From TMED14 sp964475135 (GTDB taxonomy: Bacteria > Bacteroidota > Bacteroidia > Flavobacteriales > Schleiferiaceae): a stretch of DNA of 64,000 nt. The DNA is taken from contig CAYYWL010000004.1 in NCBI GenBank assembly GCA_964475135.1, forward strand, positions 9,474 to 73,473, in the 5' to 3' direction. The notes under the pieces are model-generated. The model worked only from the letters and a program-made list of their open reading frames with translations, was not told where the DNA came from and searched no databases. This document shows positions 48,784 through 59,000 of the stretch, piece by piece. How positions within the stretch are numbered: position 1 is the first letter of the stretch; each line of letters opens with the position of its first letter. A program made the translations under genes and the position numbers.

Positions 48784-49977
48784 ATGGACCTCCGCCAGCG
48801 TTTCTTGCACCACCTCGCCCCCACTACATTCAGCCCGTTGGCCCTTGAATTTGTGCGGGCCGAGGGAGTCTACCTCTACGATCCGCAAGGCAAGCCCCAC
48901 ATGGACCTCATTTCGGGCATCGGCGTGGCCAACCTCGGGCACAGCCACCCCGAAATCGTCGCGGCAGTGCAGCAGCAAGCCGCGCAGCACATGCACTTGA
49001 TGGTCTACGGAGAGTACGCACAGCTTCCCCAGGTTGCCTACGCCGAAGCCATCCTCGCAGCGCTCCCCAATCCGATTGACCAAATCTACTGGGGCAACTC
49101 CGGAGCCGAAGCCGTCGACGGCGCCCTCAAACTGGCCAAGCGCGCCACCGGCCGAACCGAGATCTTGTCCTTTCACGGTTCCTACCACGGGTCAACCACC
49201 GGGCCCCTCTCAGCCATGGGCAACGAGTGCATGAAGTCGGCCTACCGCCCACTTGTTCCGGGGCACCGCATCTTTCCATTTAACGGAACCGAAGTCCTCG
49301 ACGCAATCGGCCCCCACACCGCAGCCGTCCTTGTCGAAGCGATCCAATCAGAATCAGGCTACATTCCCGCCGATTCGGAATGGCTTCGCCAACTCGAGGC
49401 GCGCTGCCGCGCGGCCGGTGCCCTGCTCATCGTCGACGAAATCCAAACTGGTTTCGGCCGCAGCGGCGAGGCCTTCGCGTTCACCGCGTCCGGCATCACC
49501 CCCGACGTGGTCTGCCTCGCGAAGGCCTTGGGCGGCGGAATGCCCCTCGGGGCCTTCGCCGCCGGGCGCGCCCTCATGTCGACCCTCGCTGAATTCCCCA
49601 TGCTCGGACACCTCACCACCTTCGGTGGGCACCCCGTCAGCTGCGCTGCCGGCCTAGCAGCCTGGAACATTTTGGAGCGCGAGCGCTTCGCGCTCCGCGC
49701 CCCCGTCCTTGAAGCCCACTTCCGCCGCGGCCTTTCGGACCACCCCGCCGTCCAAGAAATCCGAGGCCGCGGCGCCCTCCTCGCCGTTGTACTCGACAGC
49801 TTTGAACGTGTCCTGAACGTCCAGCAGCACCTCATTGCCGCAGGCTACCTGACCGACTGGTTCCTCTTTGAAAACTGCGCGCTCAGACTTGCTCCGCCCC
49901 TCATCCTCTCCGACGAGCAAGCCGAACAGGCCATCCAAGCCATCCGTACCGCCCTCGACCAAACAACCAGCAACTAG
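48784..49977 (+). CDS. Class III (acetylornithine/GABA type) PLP-dependent aminotransferase
   Basis: A 397-residue fold-type I aminotransferase. Visible: substrate loop SGIGVANLGHSHPEIV, cofactor-binding GNSGAEAVDGALKLAKR, SFHGSYHGST, the Asp218-Glu219 pair in LLIVDEIQTGFGRSG, and Lys247 in LAKALGGGMPLGAF as the PLP lysine. It could be an ornithine, acetylornithine, lysine or 4-aminobutyrate enzyme; there are no neighbouring pathway genes to decide. The protein ends TTSN with its stop inside a repeat (CCAGCAACTAG). It has its own promoter-like region with repeated TAACCGGATT elements. Confidence 0.93.
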   Translation: MDLRQRFLHHLAPTTFSPLALEFVRAEGVYLYDPQGKPHMDLISGIGVANLGHSHPEIVAAVQQQAAQHMHLMVYGEYAQLPQVAYAEAILAALPNPIDQIYWGNSGAEAVDGALKLAKRATGRTEILSFHGSYHGSTTGPLSAMGNECMKSAYRPLVPGHRIFPFNGTEVLDAIGPHTAAVLVEAIQSESGYIPADSEWLRQLEARCRAAGALLIVDEIQTGFGRSGEAFAFTASGITPDVVCLAKALGGGMPLGAFAAGRALMSTLAEFPMLGHLTTFGGHPVSCAAGLAAWNILERERFALRAPVLEAHFRRGLSDHPAVQEIRGRGALLAVVLDSFERVLNVQQHLIAAGYLTDWFLFENCALRLAPPLILSDEQAEQAIQAIRTALDQTTSN

Positions 49978-50085
49978 TTACTAGCTACTGGTCCCTAGCC
50001 AACGAGCCAACCTCGCCAACGAGCTAACCTCGCCAACAGCCAACCTCGCCAACGAGCTATCCTTGCCAACCTTGCTACCCTTGCT
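49978..50085 (+). repeat. 9-bp repeat patch (inverse copies of the recQ-side repeat)
   Basis: Read on the minus strand this stretch has repeated GTTGGCGAG units separated by GTTGGCTC- or GTTAGCTC-type units. They are the same family as 13845-13982. Imperfect spacing (7-9 bases) and no spacers rule out CRISPR. The end of the patch encodes the only start codons available to the next gene. Confidence 0.7.
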
Positions 50086-51100
50086 AAAACACCTCCTTCC
50101 CCACGACGGACGCCCTGGGCACCAGCCCGAGCTCGACGGATACCGTGGGCTCGCGGTGGCCATAGTGCTGCTGGCGCACAGCAGCAATGCGGGCTACCCC
50201 CTCTTTGGCGTTGTGGACTTTCACCACTACGGAAGCGTCGGCGTCTACCTCTTCTTCGTCCTGTCGGCCTACCTGATCGACCGTCAAATAATCAATGCGC
50301 TCGAATTGGGCCAGGCGAACCTCGGCTTTTGGATCCGCTTCGCCCTTCGGCGCGTACTGCGCATCTACCCGCTCTACCTCGTGGCCTTGCTGCTCAACTG
50401 GTCGATCTCGGCCCGAGGGCTTCCGAGCCCAATCCATAGTGCTACAGACGTACTTCGCCATCTCGCCCTGCTCGAGGGCCGGCAGGTCTTTTGGACGATT
50501 CCCGTCGAATTTCTCTACTACATCCTTTCACCTCTTCTACTGGCCCTTCTTTGGCCGCTTTACCGGCGGCGGCAGGTACTGGCCATTGCGGTCTTGGGTA
50601 CGGCCCTGGTGAGCCTGTGGTACCTGCGGCTGCAGCACCTTGCGATGCCCATTTTCTTGCGCTTCCTTCCCGTTCTTGGCTGCGGAACCCTTTTGGCCCT
50701 CACCCAACGCCACCTACGCCTTCCGGGCGGAATCGGGCTCGCCCTGCTCGCCCTCATCCTCACGACGGTTCCGACCATCGCACGACTCATCTACGGAACC
50801 TCTTCGTTTCACGGACACAGCTTCACCCTAGCCTACGGAATCGCTTGGGCCCTCATTATCTACCAGGCCCTGAACCACGAAATTGCGCTCTCGGCTCTCG
50901 GGCGGTGGCTTCCACTTCGCGCCCTCGGTGCCCTCAGCTTTAGCGTCTACCTTCTTCACAAACCCGTGCTCGCCCTCGCCCAGCACTACCTGCCTGATCC
51001 TTGGGCCTTGCCCGCATTCTTGGCCGGAACCCTTGCGGTCTCCCTCCTCACCTATACCTTCGTAGAACGGCCATTGGCCCAACTGAAATTCCGACCATGA
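50063..51100 (+). CDS. Acyltransferase family 3 membrane protein
   Basis: A polytopic protein of about 345 residues with LDGYRGLAVAIVLLAHSS, the typical first helix of Acyl_transf_3, and the catalytic histidine of that helix. GVYLFFVLSAYLI and RFALRRVLRIYPLYLVALLL follow, then about eight more helices. Family members O-acetylate surface polysaccharides or lipids; the substrate is unknown. No ATG or GTG precedes the first motif, only TTG codons at 50063, 50072 and 50081, all within the repeat patch. The start is therefore uncertain. It is coupled to the DUF6095 gene by an ATGA overlap. Confidence 0.85.
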   Translation: MPTLLPLLKHLLPHDGRPGHQPELDGYRGLAVAIVLLAHSSNAGYPLFGVVDFHHYGSVGVYLFFVLSAYLIDRQIINALELGQANLGFWIRFALRRVLRIYPLYLVALLLNWSISARGLPSPIHSATDVLRHLALLEGRQVFWTIPVEFLYYILSPLLLALLWPLYRRRQVLAIAVLGTALVSLWYLRLQHLAMPIFLRFLPVLGCGTLLALTQRHLRLPGGIGLALLALILTTVPTIARLIYGTSSFHGHSFTLAYGIAWALIIYQALNHEIALSALGRWLPLRALGALSFSVYLLHKPVLALAQHYLPDPWALPAFLAGTLAVSLLTYTFVERPLAQLKFRP

Positions 51101-51309
51101 ATCCCAAAATCCTTCGCGGCCTCGTATGGCTATCCGCCTCCTTCCCCTTTATGTTTGGCGGACCCGCATTCTTCTACTGGATCGCCGGACCCGCCCTTCA
51201 AGAGGGTAATTGGATTCCTGCGGCCTTCATCGTCACCGCCATGTTTGTGGGCGTCGGAGTCCTCGTGCGCGGAATCGGAATCCTCCTCGACGGCTTCTTC
51301 GGCCGGTAG
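51097..51309 (+). CDS. DUF6095 family small membrane protein
   Basis: A 70-residue protein with two membrane helices (about 10-30 and 40-64). It contains GGPAFFYWIAGPALQEGNW between them and a VRGIGILLDGFFGR end. This pattern is typical of DUF6095 proteins of Flavobacteriia. No function is known. The start at 51097 gives an ATGA overlap with the acyltransferase. An upstream in-frame ATG at 51001 is inside that gene and is rejected. Confidence 0.85.
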   Translation: MNPKILRGLVWLSASFPFMFGGPAFFYWIAGPALQEGNWIPAAFIVTAMFVGVGVLVRGIGILLDGFFGR

Positions 51310-51342
51310 CCAGTAGCTAGCTACTCGCAACTGGCTAAACGC

Positions 51343-51372
51343 AAAAAGCCACCGGCTTGCGCCGGTGGCTTT
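51343..51372 (-). terminator. Rho-independent terminator closing the rpoBC-DUF3467 operon
   Basis: A 12-bp stem (AAAGCCACCGGC / GCCGGTGGCTTT, loop 4) is followed on the minus strand by a run of T (51347-51343). On the plus strand the T run is only three bases, so it mainly stops minus-strand transcription but may also act weakly on DUF6095. Confidence 0.88.
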
Positions 51373-51391
51373 CACATTAGGTACCCTTCGA

Positions 51392-51700
51392 TTAGGCTTG
51401 TCCCGTGGGTCCGCCGAAGTGAATCGGCATTCCGGGGAGTTCCGTATCCGCAATCTCACCATGCGTGGCTTCGTAGCGGCTCACATTATCTGCGAGCGCG
51501 CGCACCAAGCGCTTAGCATGCTGCGGAGTCAGGATCACCCGAGACTTCACCTTTGCCTTCGGCAAGCCGGGCATCATCTGGATGAAGTCCACCACGAACT
51601 CACTGTTCGAGTGGTTGATAATGGCTAGATTGGAATAAATCCCATCGGCCATCTCGGGCGACAGCTCAATCTGAAGTTGGTTCGGATCCTGATCGCTCAC
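51392..51700 (-). CDS. DUF3467 protein
   Basis: A 102-residue cytoplasmic protein with the DUF3467 core ADGIYSNLAIINHSNSEFVVDFIQMMPGLPKAKVKSRVILTPQHAKRLVRALADN. DUF3467 genes sit directly downstream of rpoC throughout Bacteroidota, as here. The start is GTG, sharing its G with the rpoC stop codon (TAGTG), so translation is likely coupled to rpoC. Function is unknown; a beta-sandwich fold is expected from the family. It ends the operon at a strong terminator. Confidence 0.92.
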   Translation of the reverse strand: MSDQDPNQLQIELSPEMADGIYSNLAIINHSNSEFVVDFIQMMPGLPKAKVKSRVILTPQHAKRLVRALADNVSRYEATHGEIADTELPGMPIHFGGPTGQA

Positions 51701-54700
51701 TACTCCGCTGCTTCAATATCGACTGACTTGGCCGCCATCATACGGTCGTACTCGTCCTTGTTGCCTACCACTGAATCGTAGTAGTGCTTCAAGCCCGTTC
51801 CGGCCGGAATACGGTGACCCACAATCACATTCTCCTTAAGACCCTCTAGGCCGTCACTCTTACCTGCAATTGCCGCTTCGTTGAGGACTTTGGTCGTCTC
51901 CTGGAAGGATGCCGCAGAAACCCACGACTTCGTCTGAAGCGATGCACGAGTGATACCCTGAAGTACCAACTTGGCCGTAGCTGAACGTGCGTCACGTGCC
52001 TCAACCAATGCCTTGTCGGAACGCTTCAGCAGTGAGTTCTCGTCGCGGAGCTGGCGTGAAGTAATCATTTGACCTTCTTTGAGGTTCTCGCTGTCGCCAG
52101 AATTCACTACCACCTTCTTGTCAAATACGCGGTCGTTCTCTTCGATGAAGTCGCCTACGTGCTCGTAGTGTCCTTCGAGGAACATGGTGTCGCCACCATC
52201 CGCGATTTCAACTTTACGCATCATCTGACGAACAATCACTTCAAAGTGCTTGTCGTTGATTTTCACGCCCTGCAATCGGTAAACTTCTTGAATCTCGTTC
52301 ACGAGGTATTCCTGAACCGCAGTAGGACCTTGAATCGCAAGGATGTCGGCCGGAGAAATGGCTCCGTCGCTCAGCGGTGAACCCGCACGCACAAAGTCGT
52401 TCTCTTGAACCAGAATTTGCTTGCTCAAGTTGATGAGGTAGCGGCGCTGCTCTCCGGTACGGCTCTCGATTACGATCTCACGGTTACCGCGCTTAATCTT
52501 ACCGTACGAAACCGTTCCGTCGATTTCCGCAACCACTGCCGGGTTCGATGGATTACGAGCTTCAAACAGTTCCGTCACACGGGGCAGACCGCCCGTAATG
52601 TCACCTGATTTTGCTCCGCGGCGTGGAATCTTCACAAGTACCTTACCGGCCTTGATCTCCTCACCTTCGTCGACCATGAGGTGGGCACCCACCGGCAAGG
52701 TGTAGTGCTTAATCTCCTCACCCTTCTTGGTCAAGATTTGAATCATTGGCACCAACTTCTTGTTGCGTGCATCGCTGATTACCTTGTCCTGGAAGCCCGT
52801 CTGTTCGTCAATCTCAACCTTGTAGCTCAGACCTTGAACGATGTCTTGGTATCCAACCACACCGGCGAATTCAGAAATAATTACGGCGTTGTAGGGATCC
52901 CACGAACACAGTGAGTCGCCTTTAGCCACTTTCTGGCCGTGCTTCACTACGAGGTTTGAACCGTACGGAACGTTACCCGTCATCACCGAAATTCCAGTCT
53001 TCTCATCTACGATGCGGAGTTCACCAGTACGACCGATAACGATCGTCGACAACGTGCCGTCTGAACCTTCGCCTTCAACGGTGCGGACCTCGTCGAGTTC
53101 CACAATACCGTCAAACTTGGCGATCAAACTGTTGACCTCAGAGATGTTACCAGCCGTACCACCCACGTGGAACGTACGAAGCGTCAGCTGCGTACCCGGC
53201 TCACCGATGGACTGAGCGGCGATTACACCAACTGCTTCACCCATCTGAACACCCTTCGCGGTAGCCAAGTTGCGTCCGTAGCACTTCGCACAGATTCCGC
53301 GCTTGCTTTCGCACGTCAGCGCCGAACGAACTTCAACCATTTCCACGGGTGAATTCTCGATTTTGCGTGCGGCATCGTCAGAAATCATTTCGCCACGCTC
53401 GACATACACTTCACTCGTGAGTGGGTCGATTACGTCTTGAAGCGATACACGACCGGTGATGCGCTCAAACAGCGTCTCCACAATCTCTTCGTTCTTGCGC
53501 AAGGCCGTTACTTCAAGTCCGCGAAGCGTTCCGCAGTCGACCTCGTTGATGATTACGTCCTGAGCGACGTCGTGCAGACGACGAGTCAGGTAACCAGCGT
53601 CAGCCGTCTTCAAGGCCGTATCCGCGAGACCCTTACGGGCACCGTGGGTCGAGATGAAGTACTCAAGGATCGAAAGACCTTCTTTAAAGTTCGAGATAAT
53701 CGGGTTTTCGATGATCTCTCCGCCTCCTGAACCCGACTTCTGCGGCTTGGCCATCAGACCACGCATACCTGAAAGCTGGCGAATCTGCTCTTTTGAACCA
53801 CGGGCACCTGAATCAAGCATCATGTAGATCGGATTGAAGCCCTGACGGTCGTTGATGAGCTGGCTCATCGCGGCCTGCGTCAAGCGGGCATTCGTATTCG
53901 TCCACACGTCAATGACCTGGTTGTAGCGCTCATTGTTGGTGATCAGACCCATGTTGTAGTTGCCCAAAATGGTTTCTACTTCTTCGTTGGCCTCTTTGAT
54001 CAGTGAATCCTTTGCTTCCGGAACCGTGATGTCACCCAATGAGAACGACAGACCACCACGGAATGCCGTGCTGTATCCAAGGTTCTTGATGTCATCAAGG
54101 AACTTCGCCGTTGTCGGAACGTCGGTCTTCGTCAAGATGCGCGCGATGATGTCGCGAAGCGCCTTCTTGGTCAACAGTTCGTTGATGTACCCAACGGTCT
54201 CAGGAACTACTTTGTTGAACAGTACGCGGCCCACCGAAGTCTCGATAAGCTTTGTAACTAGTTCACCTTTCTCGTTCTCTACCCGAGCACGAACCTTGAC
54301 CACGGCGCCAAGCTCTACGCGGCGCTCGTTGAACGCAATCGTTACTTCTTCAGCAGAGTAGAACGTCATACCCTCTCCCATAACTGGGTCGCCGGGCAAG
54401 TTGCGCTTGGGCTTGGTCATGTAGTACAGACCCAAGACCATGTCTTGTGACGGAACCGTAATCGGCGATCCGTTGGCAGGGTTCAAAATGTTGTGCGAAG
54501 CAAGCATCAAGATTTGCGCCTCCAAAATGGCAGCAGGTCCGAGTGGCAAGTGCACGGCCATTTGGTCACCGTCAAAGTCAGCGTTGAAAGCCGTACAGGT
54601 AAGTGGGTGCAACTGGATGGCCTTGCCCTCGATCATGCGCGGCTGGAACGCCTGGATACCCAAACGGTGGAGCGTCGGAGCTCGGTTCAGAAGCACCGGA

Positions 54701-56007
54701 TGGCCCTTCATCACGTTCTCAAGAATGTCCCAAACAACCGCTTCGCGCTTGTCGATGATTTTCTTTGCCGACTTCACCGTTTTCACGATTCCGCGCTCAA
54801 TGAGCTTGCGAACGATAAACGGCTTGTAGAGTTCTGCGGCCATGTCCTTTGGAAGGCCACACTCGTGCAGCTTCAAGTCAGGTCCAATAACGATTACCGA
54901 ACGCGCAGAGTAGTCCACACGCTTACCCAAGAGGTTTTGACGGAATCGACCTTGCTTACCCTTCAAACTGTCGCTCAACGACTTCAGCGGACGGTTACTT
55001 TCAGTCTTAACGGCACTCGCCTTGCGGGTGTTGTCAAACAAGCTATCTACCGACTCCTGAAGCATGCGCTTCTCGTTGCGAAGGATCACCTCAGGTGCCT
55101 TGATTTCGAGCAGACGCTTCAAACGGTTGTTGCGAATGATGACGCGGCGGTACAAGTCGTTGAGGTCGCTGGTCGCAAAGCGGCCACCATCCAACGGCAC
55201 GAGCGGACGCAATTCGGGTGGAATCACAGGAACTACCTTGATGATCATCCACTCGGGCTTGTTTTCCATGCGCTCATTCGCCTCTTTCATGGCCTCTACG
55301 ACCTGAAGGCGCTTGAGGGCCTCTTGCTTGCGCTGCTGCGAGGTTTCGCGGTCAGCTTGGGCACGAAGCTCAAACGAAAGGGCCGGAAGGTCCAAACGCT
55401 GAAGCAGCATGTACAAAGCCTCGGCACCCATCTTCGCGATGAACTTGTTGGGGTCGTGGTCCTCGAGGTACTGGTTGTCTTGAGTCGGCAGGCGATCCAA
55501 GGCATCCAGGTACTCTTCTTCGGTCAAGAACTGAAGCTTCTGGAATGGATTTCCTTCGGCGTCCGTAGCCAAACCGGTTTGTATTACGATGTAGCGCTCG
55601 TAGTAGATGATCATGTCGAGCTTCTTGGTCGGGATTCCGAGCAAGTAGCCGATTTTGTTCGGAAGCGAACGGAAGTACCAAATATGCGCAACAGGAACGA
55701 CGAGGCTGATGTGGCCTACGCGCTCACGGCGAACTTTCTTCTCGGTTACTTCGACGCCGCAACGGTCACACACGATGCCCTTGTAGCGAATGCGCTTGTA
55801 CTTTCCGCACGCACATTCAAAGTCCTTTACGGGACCAAAAATGCGCTCACAGAACAGACCGTCACGCTCGGGCTTGTGAGTCCGGTAGTTGATGGTCTCT
55901 GGCTTGAGGATTTCGCCACTCGACTTCTCGAGCAGGAACTCTGGCGAAGCCAGGCTGATGGTGATTTGATTGAAGCTACCTGTCGGAGCTTGTTCGTACT
56001 TTCTCAT
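51700..56007 (-). CDS. rpoC: RNA polymerase subunit beta'
   Basis: A 1435-residue catalytic subunit. The zinc-binding domain has FECACGKYKRIRYKGIVCDRCG, and the active site is FNADFDGDQMAVHLPLGP with the three Mg2+ aspartates. The second zinc site includes CGTLRG and the CESKRGICAKCYG segment. The bridge helix and trigger-loop region with GVIAAQSIGEPGTQLTLRTFH is intact. The length matches Bacteroidota RpoC, with the C-terminal extension of the phylum. It starts 31 bases after rpoB and is coupled to DUF3467. Confidence 0.98.
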   Translation of the reverse strand: MRKYEQAPTGSFNQITISLASPEFLLEKSSGEILKPETINYRTHKPERDGLFCERIFGPVKDFECACGKYKRIRYKGIVCDRCGVEVTEKKVRRERVGHISLVVPVAHIWYFRSLPNKIGYLLGIPTKKLDMIIYYERYIVIQTGLATDAEGNPFQKLQFLTEEEYLDALDRLPTQDNQYLEDHDPNKFIAKMGAEALYMLLQRLDLPALSFELRAQADRETSQQRKQEALKRLQVVEAMKEANERMENKPEWMIIKVVPVIPPELRPLVPLDGGRFATSDLNDLYRRVIIRNNRLKRLLEIKAPEVILRNEKRMLQESVDSLFDNTRKASAVKTESNRPLKSLSDSLKGKQGRFRQNLLGKRVDYSARSVIVIGPDLKLHECGLPKDMAAELYKPFIVRKLIERGIVKTVKSAKKIIDKREAVVWDILENVMKGHPVLLNRAPTLHRLGIQAFQPRMIEGKAIQLHPLTCTAFNADFDGDQMAVHLPLGPAAILEAQILMLASHNILNPANGSPITVPSQDMVLGLYYMTKPKRNLPGDPVMGEGMTFYSAEEVTIAFNERRVELGAVVKVRARVENEKGELVTKLIETSVGRVLFNKVVPETVGYINELLTKKALRDIIARILTKTDVPTTAKFLDDIKNLGYSTAFRGGLSFSLGDITVPEAKDSLIKEANEEVETILGNYNMGLITNNERYNQVIDVWTNTNARLTQAAMSQLINDRQGFNPIYMMLDSGARGSKEQIRQLSGMRGLMAKPQKSGSGGGEIIENPIISNFKEGLSILEYFISTHGARKGLADTALKTADAGYLTRRLHDVAQDVIINEVDCGTLRGLEVTALRKNEEIVETLFERITGRVSLQDVIDPLTSEVYVERGEMISDDAARKIENSPVEMVEVRSALTCESKRGICAKCYGRNLATAKGVQMGEAVGVIAAQSIGEPGTQLTLRTFHVGGTAGNISEVNSLIAKFDGIVELDEVRTVEGEGSDGTLSTIVIGRTGELRIVDEKTGISVMTGNVPYGSNLVVKHGQKVAKGDSLCSWDPYNAVIISEFAGVVGYQDIVQGLSYKVEIDEQTGFQDKVISDARNKKLVPMIQILTKKGEEIKHYTLPVGAHLMVDEGEEIKAGKVLVKIPRRGAKSGDITGGLPRVTELFEARNPSNPAVVAEIDGTVSYGKIKRGNREIVIESRTGEQRRYLINLSKQILVQENDFVRAGSPLSDGAISPADILAIQGPTAVQEYLVNEIQEVYRLQGVKINDKHFEVIVRQMMRKVEIADGGDTMFLEGHYEHVGDFIEENDRVFDKKVVVNSGDSENLKEGQMITSRQLRDENSLLKRSDKALVEARDARSATAKLVLQGITRASLQTKSWVSAASFQETTKVLNEAAIAGKSDGLEGLKENVIVGHRIPAGTGLKHYYDSVVGNKDEYDRMMAAKSVDIEAAE

Positions 56008-56038
56008 GTTCGTGTGAATTCGTCGTAATTCTAAATCC

Positions 56039-59000
56039 TTAGTCCAGTGACACTTTCAGGGCGAGACCTTGAAGTTCGTGGAGCAGTACGTTAAACGACT
56101 CAGGAATACCCGGTTCGGGCATGCGGTCGCCTTTGACTATCGCTTCGTAGGTCTTCGCGCGACCCACGACGTCGTCAGACTTCACCGTGAGGATCTCGCG
56201 AAGGATGTTTGACGCACCAAATGCTTCGAGTGCCCAAACCTCCATCTCACCAAAGCGCTGGCCACCAAATTGAGCCTTACCGCCGAGTGGCTGCTGGGTG
56301 ATAAGCGAGTACGGTCCAATCGAACGCGCGTGCATCTTGTCGTCCACCATGTGGCCAAGCTTGAGCATGTAGATGATACCTACCGTGGCTTTCTGGTGGA
56401 AGGCCTCGCCGGTACCGCCATCGTACAACTGGGTGTGTCCGTACTGCGGAATTCCAGCTTGTTCGGTGTACTCGTTAATTTGCTCCATGCTTGCTCCGTC
56501 AAAAATTGGCGTAGCGAACTTGGTTCCGAGCTTCTTACCAGCCCATCCCAAGACGGTCTCGTAAATCTGACCGATGTTCATACGAGAAGGTACACCGAGC
56601 GGGTTGAGGACGATGTCCACCGGAGTTCCGTCCGCGAGGAACGGCATGTCCTCTTGGCGTACAATCTTGGCGACAATACCCTTGTTTCCGTGGCGTCCTG
56701 CCATCTTATCACCCACCTTGAGCTTGCGCTTTTTGGCGATGATGACCTTGGCCATTTTGATGATGCCTGCGGGCAACTCGTCTCCTACGCTGATCGTAAA
56801 CTTCTTGCGGCGGTTGACGCCCATGATGTCGCTCACTTTGATCTTGTAGTTGTGCAAGAGTGCGTCGATAAGGACGTTCTTTTCGTCGTCGGTGGTCCAG
56901 GTTCCGCCGGTGAGGTGCGTGTAGTCCTCTACGGAATTCAGCACCTTGAGCGTGAACTTGGTTCCCTTCGGAATCACGTCCTCGTTGAGGTCGTTGAATA
57001 CGCCTTGGCAGGTCTTGCCGCTCACCAACTTCGACAGCTTGTCGATGAAGATGTTGCGAACCTCTTCAAGCTGCGAAGCCAATTCGAGGTCGAGCTGCTC
57101 GAGCTCCTCCTTGTCGCGACCGCGCTGGCGCTTGTCTTTGATACTGCGGCTGAACAACTTCTTGTCAATCACCACACCGCCGATGCCCGGAGGCGTCTTC
57201 AGTGAGGCATCCTTGACGTCGCCGGCCTTGTCGCCAAAGATGGCGCGAAGGAGCTTCTCTTCTGGTGAAGGATCGCTCTCGCCCTTTGGCGTAATCTTAC
57301 CGATCATGATGTCGCCTGGAACGATTTCAGCTCCGATGCGGATCAATCCGTTCTCATCGAGGTCCTTGGTCGCTTCTTCACTCACGTTCGGAATATCAGA
57401 AGTCAGCTCTTCCATTCCCAACTTGGTGTCGCGCACGTCAAGTGAGTACTCGTCGATGTGAATGCTGGTAAAAATGTCTTCGCGAACGACGCGCTCATTG
57501 ATTACGATGGCATCCTCGAAGTTGTACCCCTTCCACGGCATGAAGGCAACCAGCAGGTTTCGGCCGAGTGCGAGCTCTCCGCCCTGAGTGGCGTATCCCT
57601 CACACAGTACCTGGCCGCGCTCTACACGCTCGCCCTTGGTAACAATCGGCTTGAGGTTAATCGTCGTTGACTGGTTGGTCTTCAAGAACTTAATCAGCGG
57701 GTACGACTTGGTCGCAGGCTCAAAGCTCACGAGGTCCTCATCTTCGGTGCGGTCGTATTCGATCACAATTTCGTTCGCGTCTACGTAGCGCACCGTACCA
57801 GCGCCTTCGGCGTTGATCAGAACGCGGCTATCGCTAGCGACTTGCTGCTCGAGGCCTGTACCTACAATCGGAGCTTCAGGACGGAGCAACGGCACCGCCT
57901 GACGCATCATGTTCGATCCCATGAGTGCACGGTTGGCGTCGTCGTGCTCGAGGAACGGAATCAACGAAGCCGAGATCGATGCGATCTGGTTCGGAGCCAC
58001 GTCCATCAGCTGTACTTCTTGCGGCTCAAGTACCGGGAAGTCGCCCTTGTCGCGAACTTTTACACGTGGATTGACAAAGGTTCCGTCCGCTTTAATCGGA
58101 GCGTTCGCCTGAGCAATTACCTTTTCTTCTTCTTCTTCAGCGCTCAAGAACACGGGTGCACCTTCGAGCTTTACGCGTCCGTTGACTACTTCGCGGTACG
58201 GAGTTTCGATGAAGCCCATCGAGTTCACCTTGGCGAACACACAGAGTGACGAAATCAATCCAATGTTCGGGCCTTCTGGGGTCTCAATAGGACACAGACG
58301 GCCGTAGTGCGTATAGTGAACGTCACGAACCTCAAAGCCCGCGCGCTCGCGGCTCAGACCACCGGGTCCGAGGGCCGACAGGCGGCGCTTGTGGGTAATT
58401 TCAGCCAACGGGTTGGTCTGGTCCATGAACTGGCTCAGCTGGTTGGTTCCGAAGAATGAATTAATTACCGAGCTCAACGTCTTGGCATTAATCAAGTCAA
58501 TCGGGGTGAACACTTCGTTGTCGCGAACGTTCATGCGCTCGCGGATCGTACGGGCCATACGAGCAAGACCTACACCAAATTGGTTGGCCATTTGCTCACC
58601 TACGGTACGAACACGGCGGTTTGAAAGGTGGTCGATATCGTCAATCTCAGCCTTTGAATTGATCAATTCGATCAAGTACTTGACAATCATGATGATGTCC
58701 TGCTTGGTAAGTACCTGATTCGCGTTTGACAAGTCAAGTCCAAGCTTCTTGTTCAGTCGGTAGCGACCTACCTCTCCGAGGCTGTAGCGCTGCTCACTAA
58801 AGAAGAGCTTGTCAATGATTCCGCGCGCCGTCTCCTCATCGGGTGGTTCGGCATTGCGGAGCTGGCGGTAGATGTGCTCCACTGCCTCAATTTCTGAGTT
58901 CGTGGGGTCCTTCTGAAGCGTGTTGTAAATGATAGAAAATTCACCTTCTGCAATGTCTTCTTTGTGCAAAAGAATCGTAGCAACTTCACTCTCAATGATT

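Noticed and set aside
49978..50085. Possible CRISPR array
   Set aside because: Units of 7-9 bases are contiguous, variable and lack spacers; no cas genes are present.
54493..56028. 511-residue plus-strand ORF antisense to rpoC
   Set aside because: Shadow of a conserved gene caused by high GC and codon bias; no domain, start signal or membrane/signal pattern.
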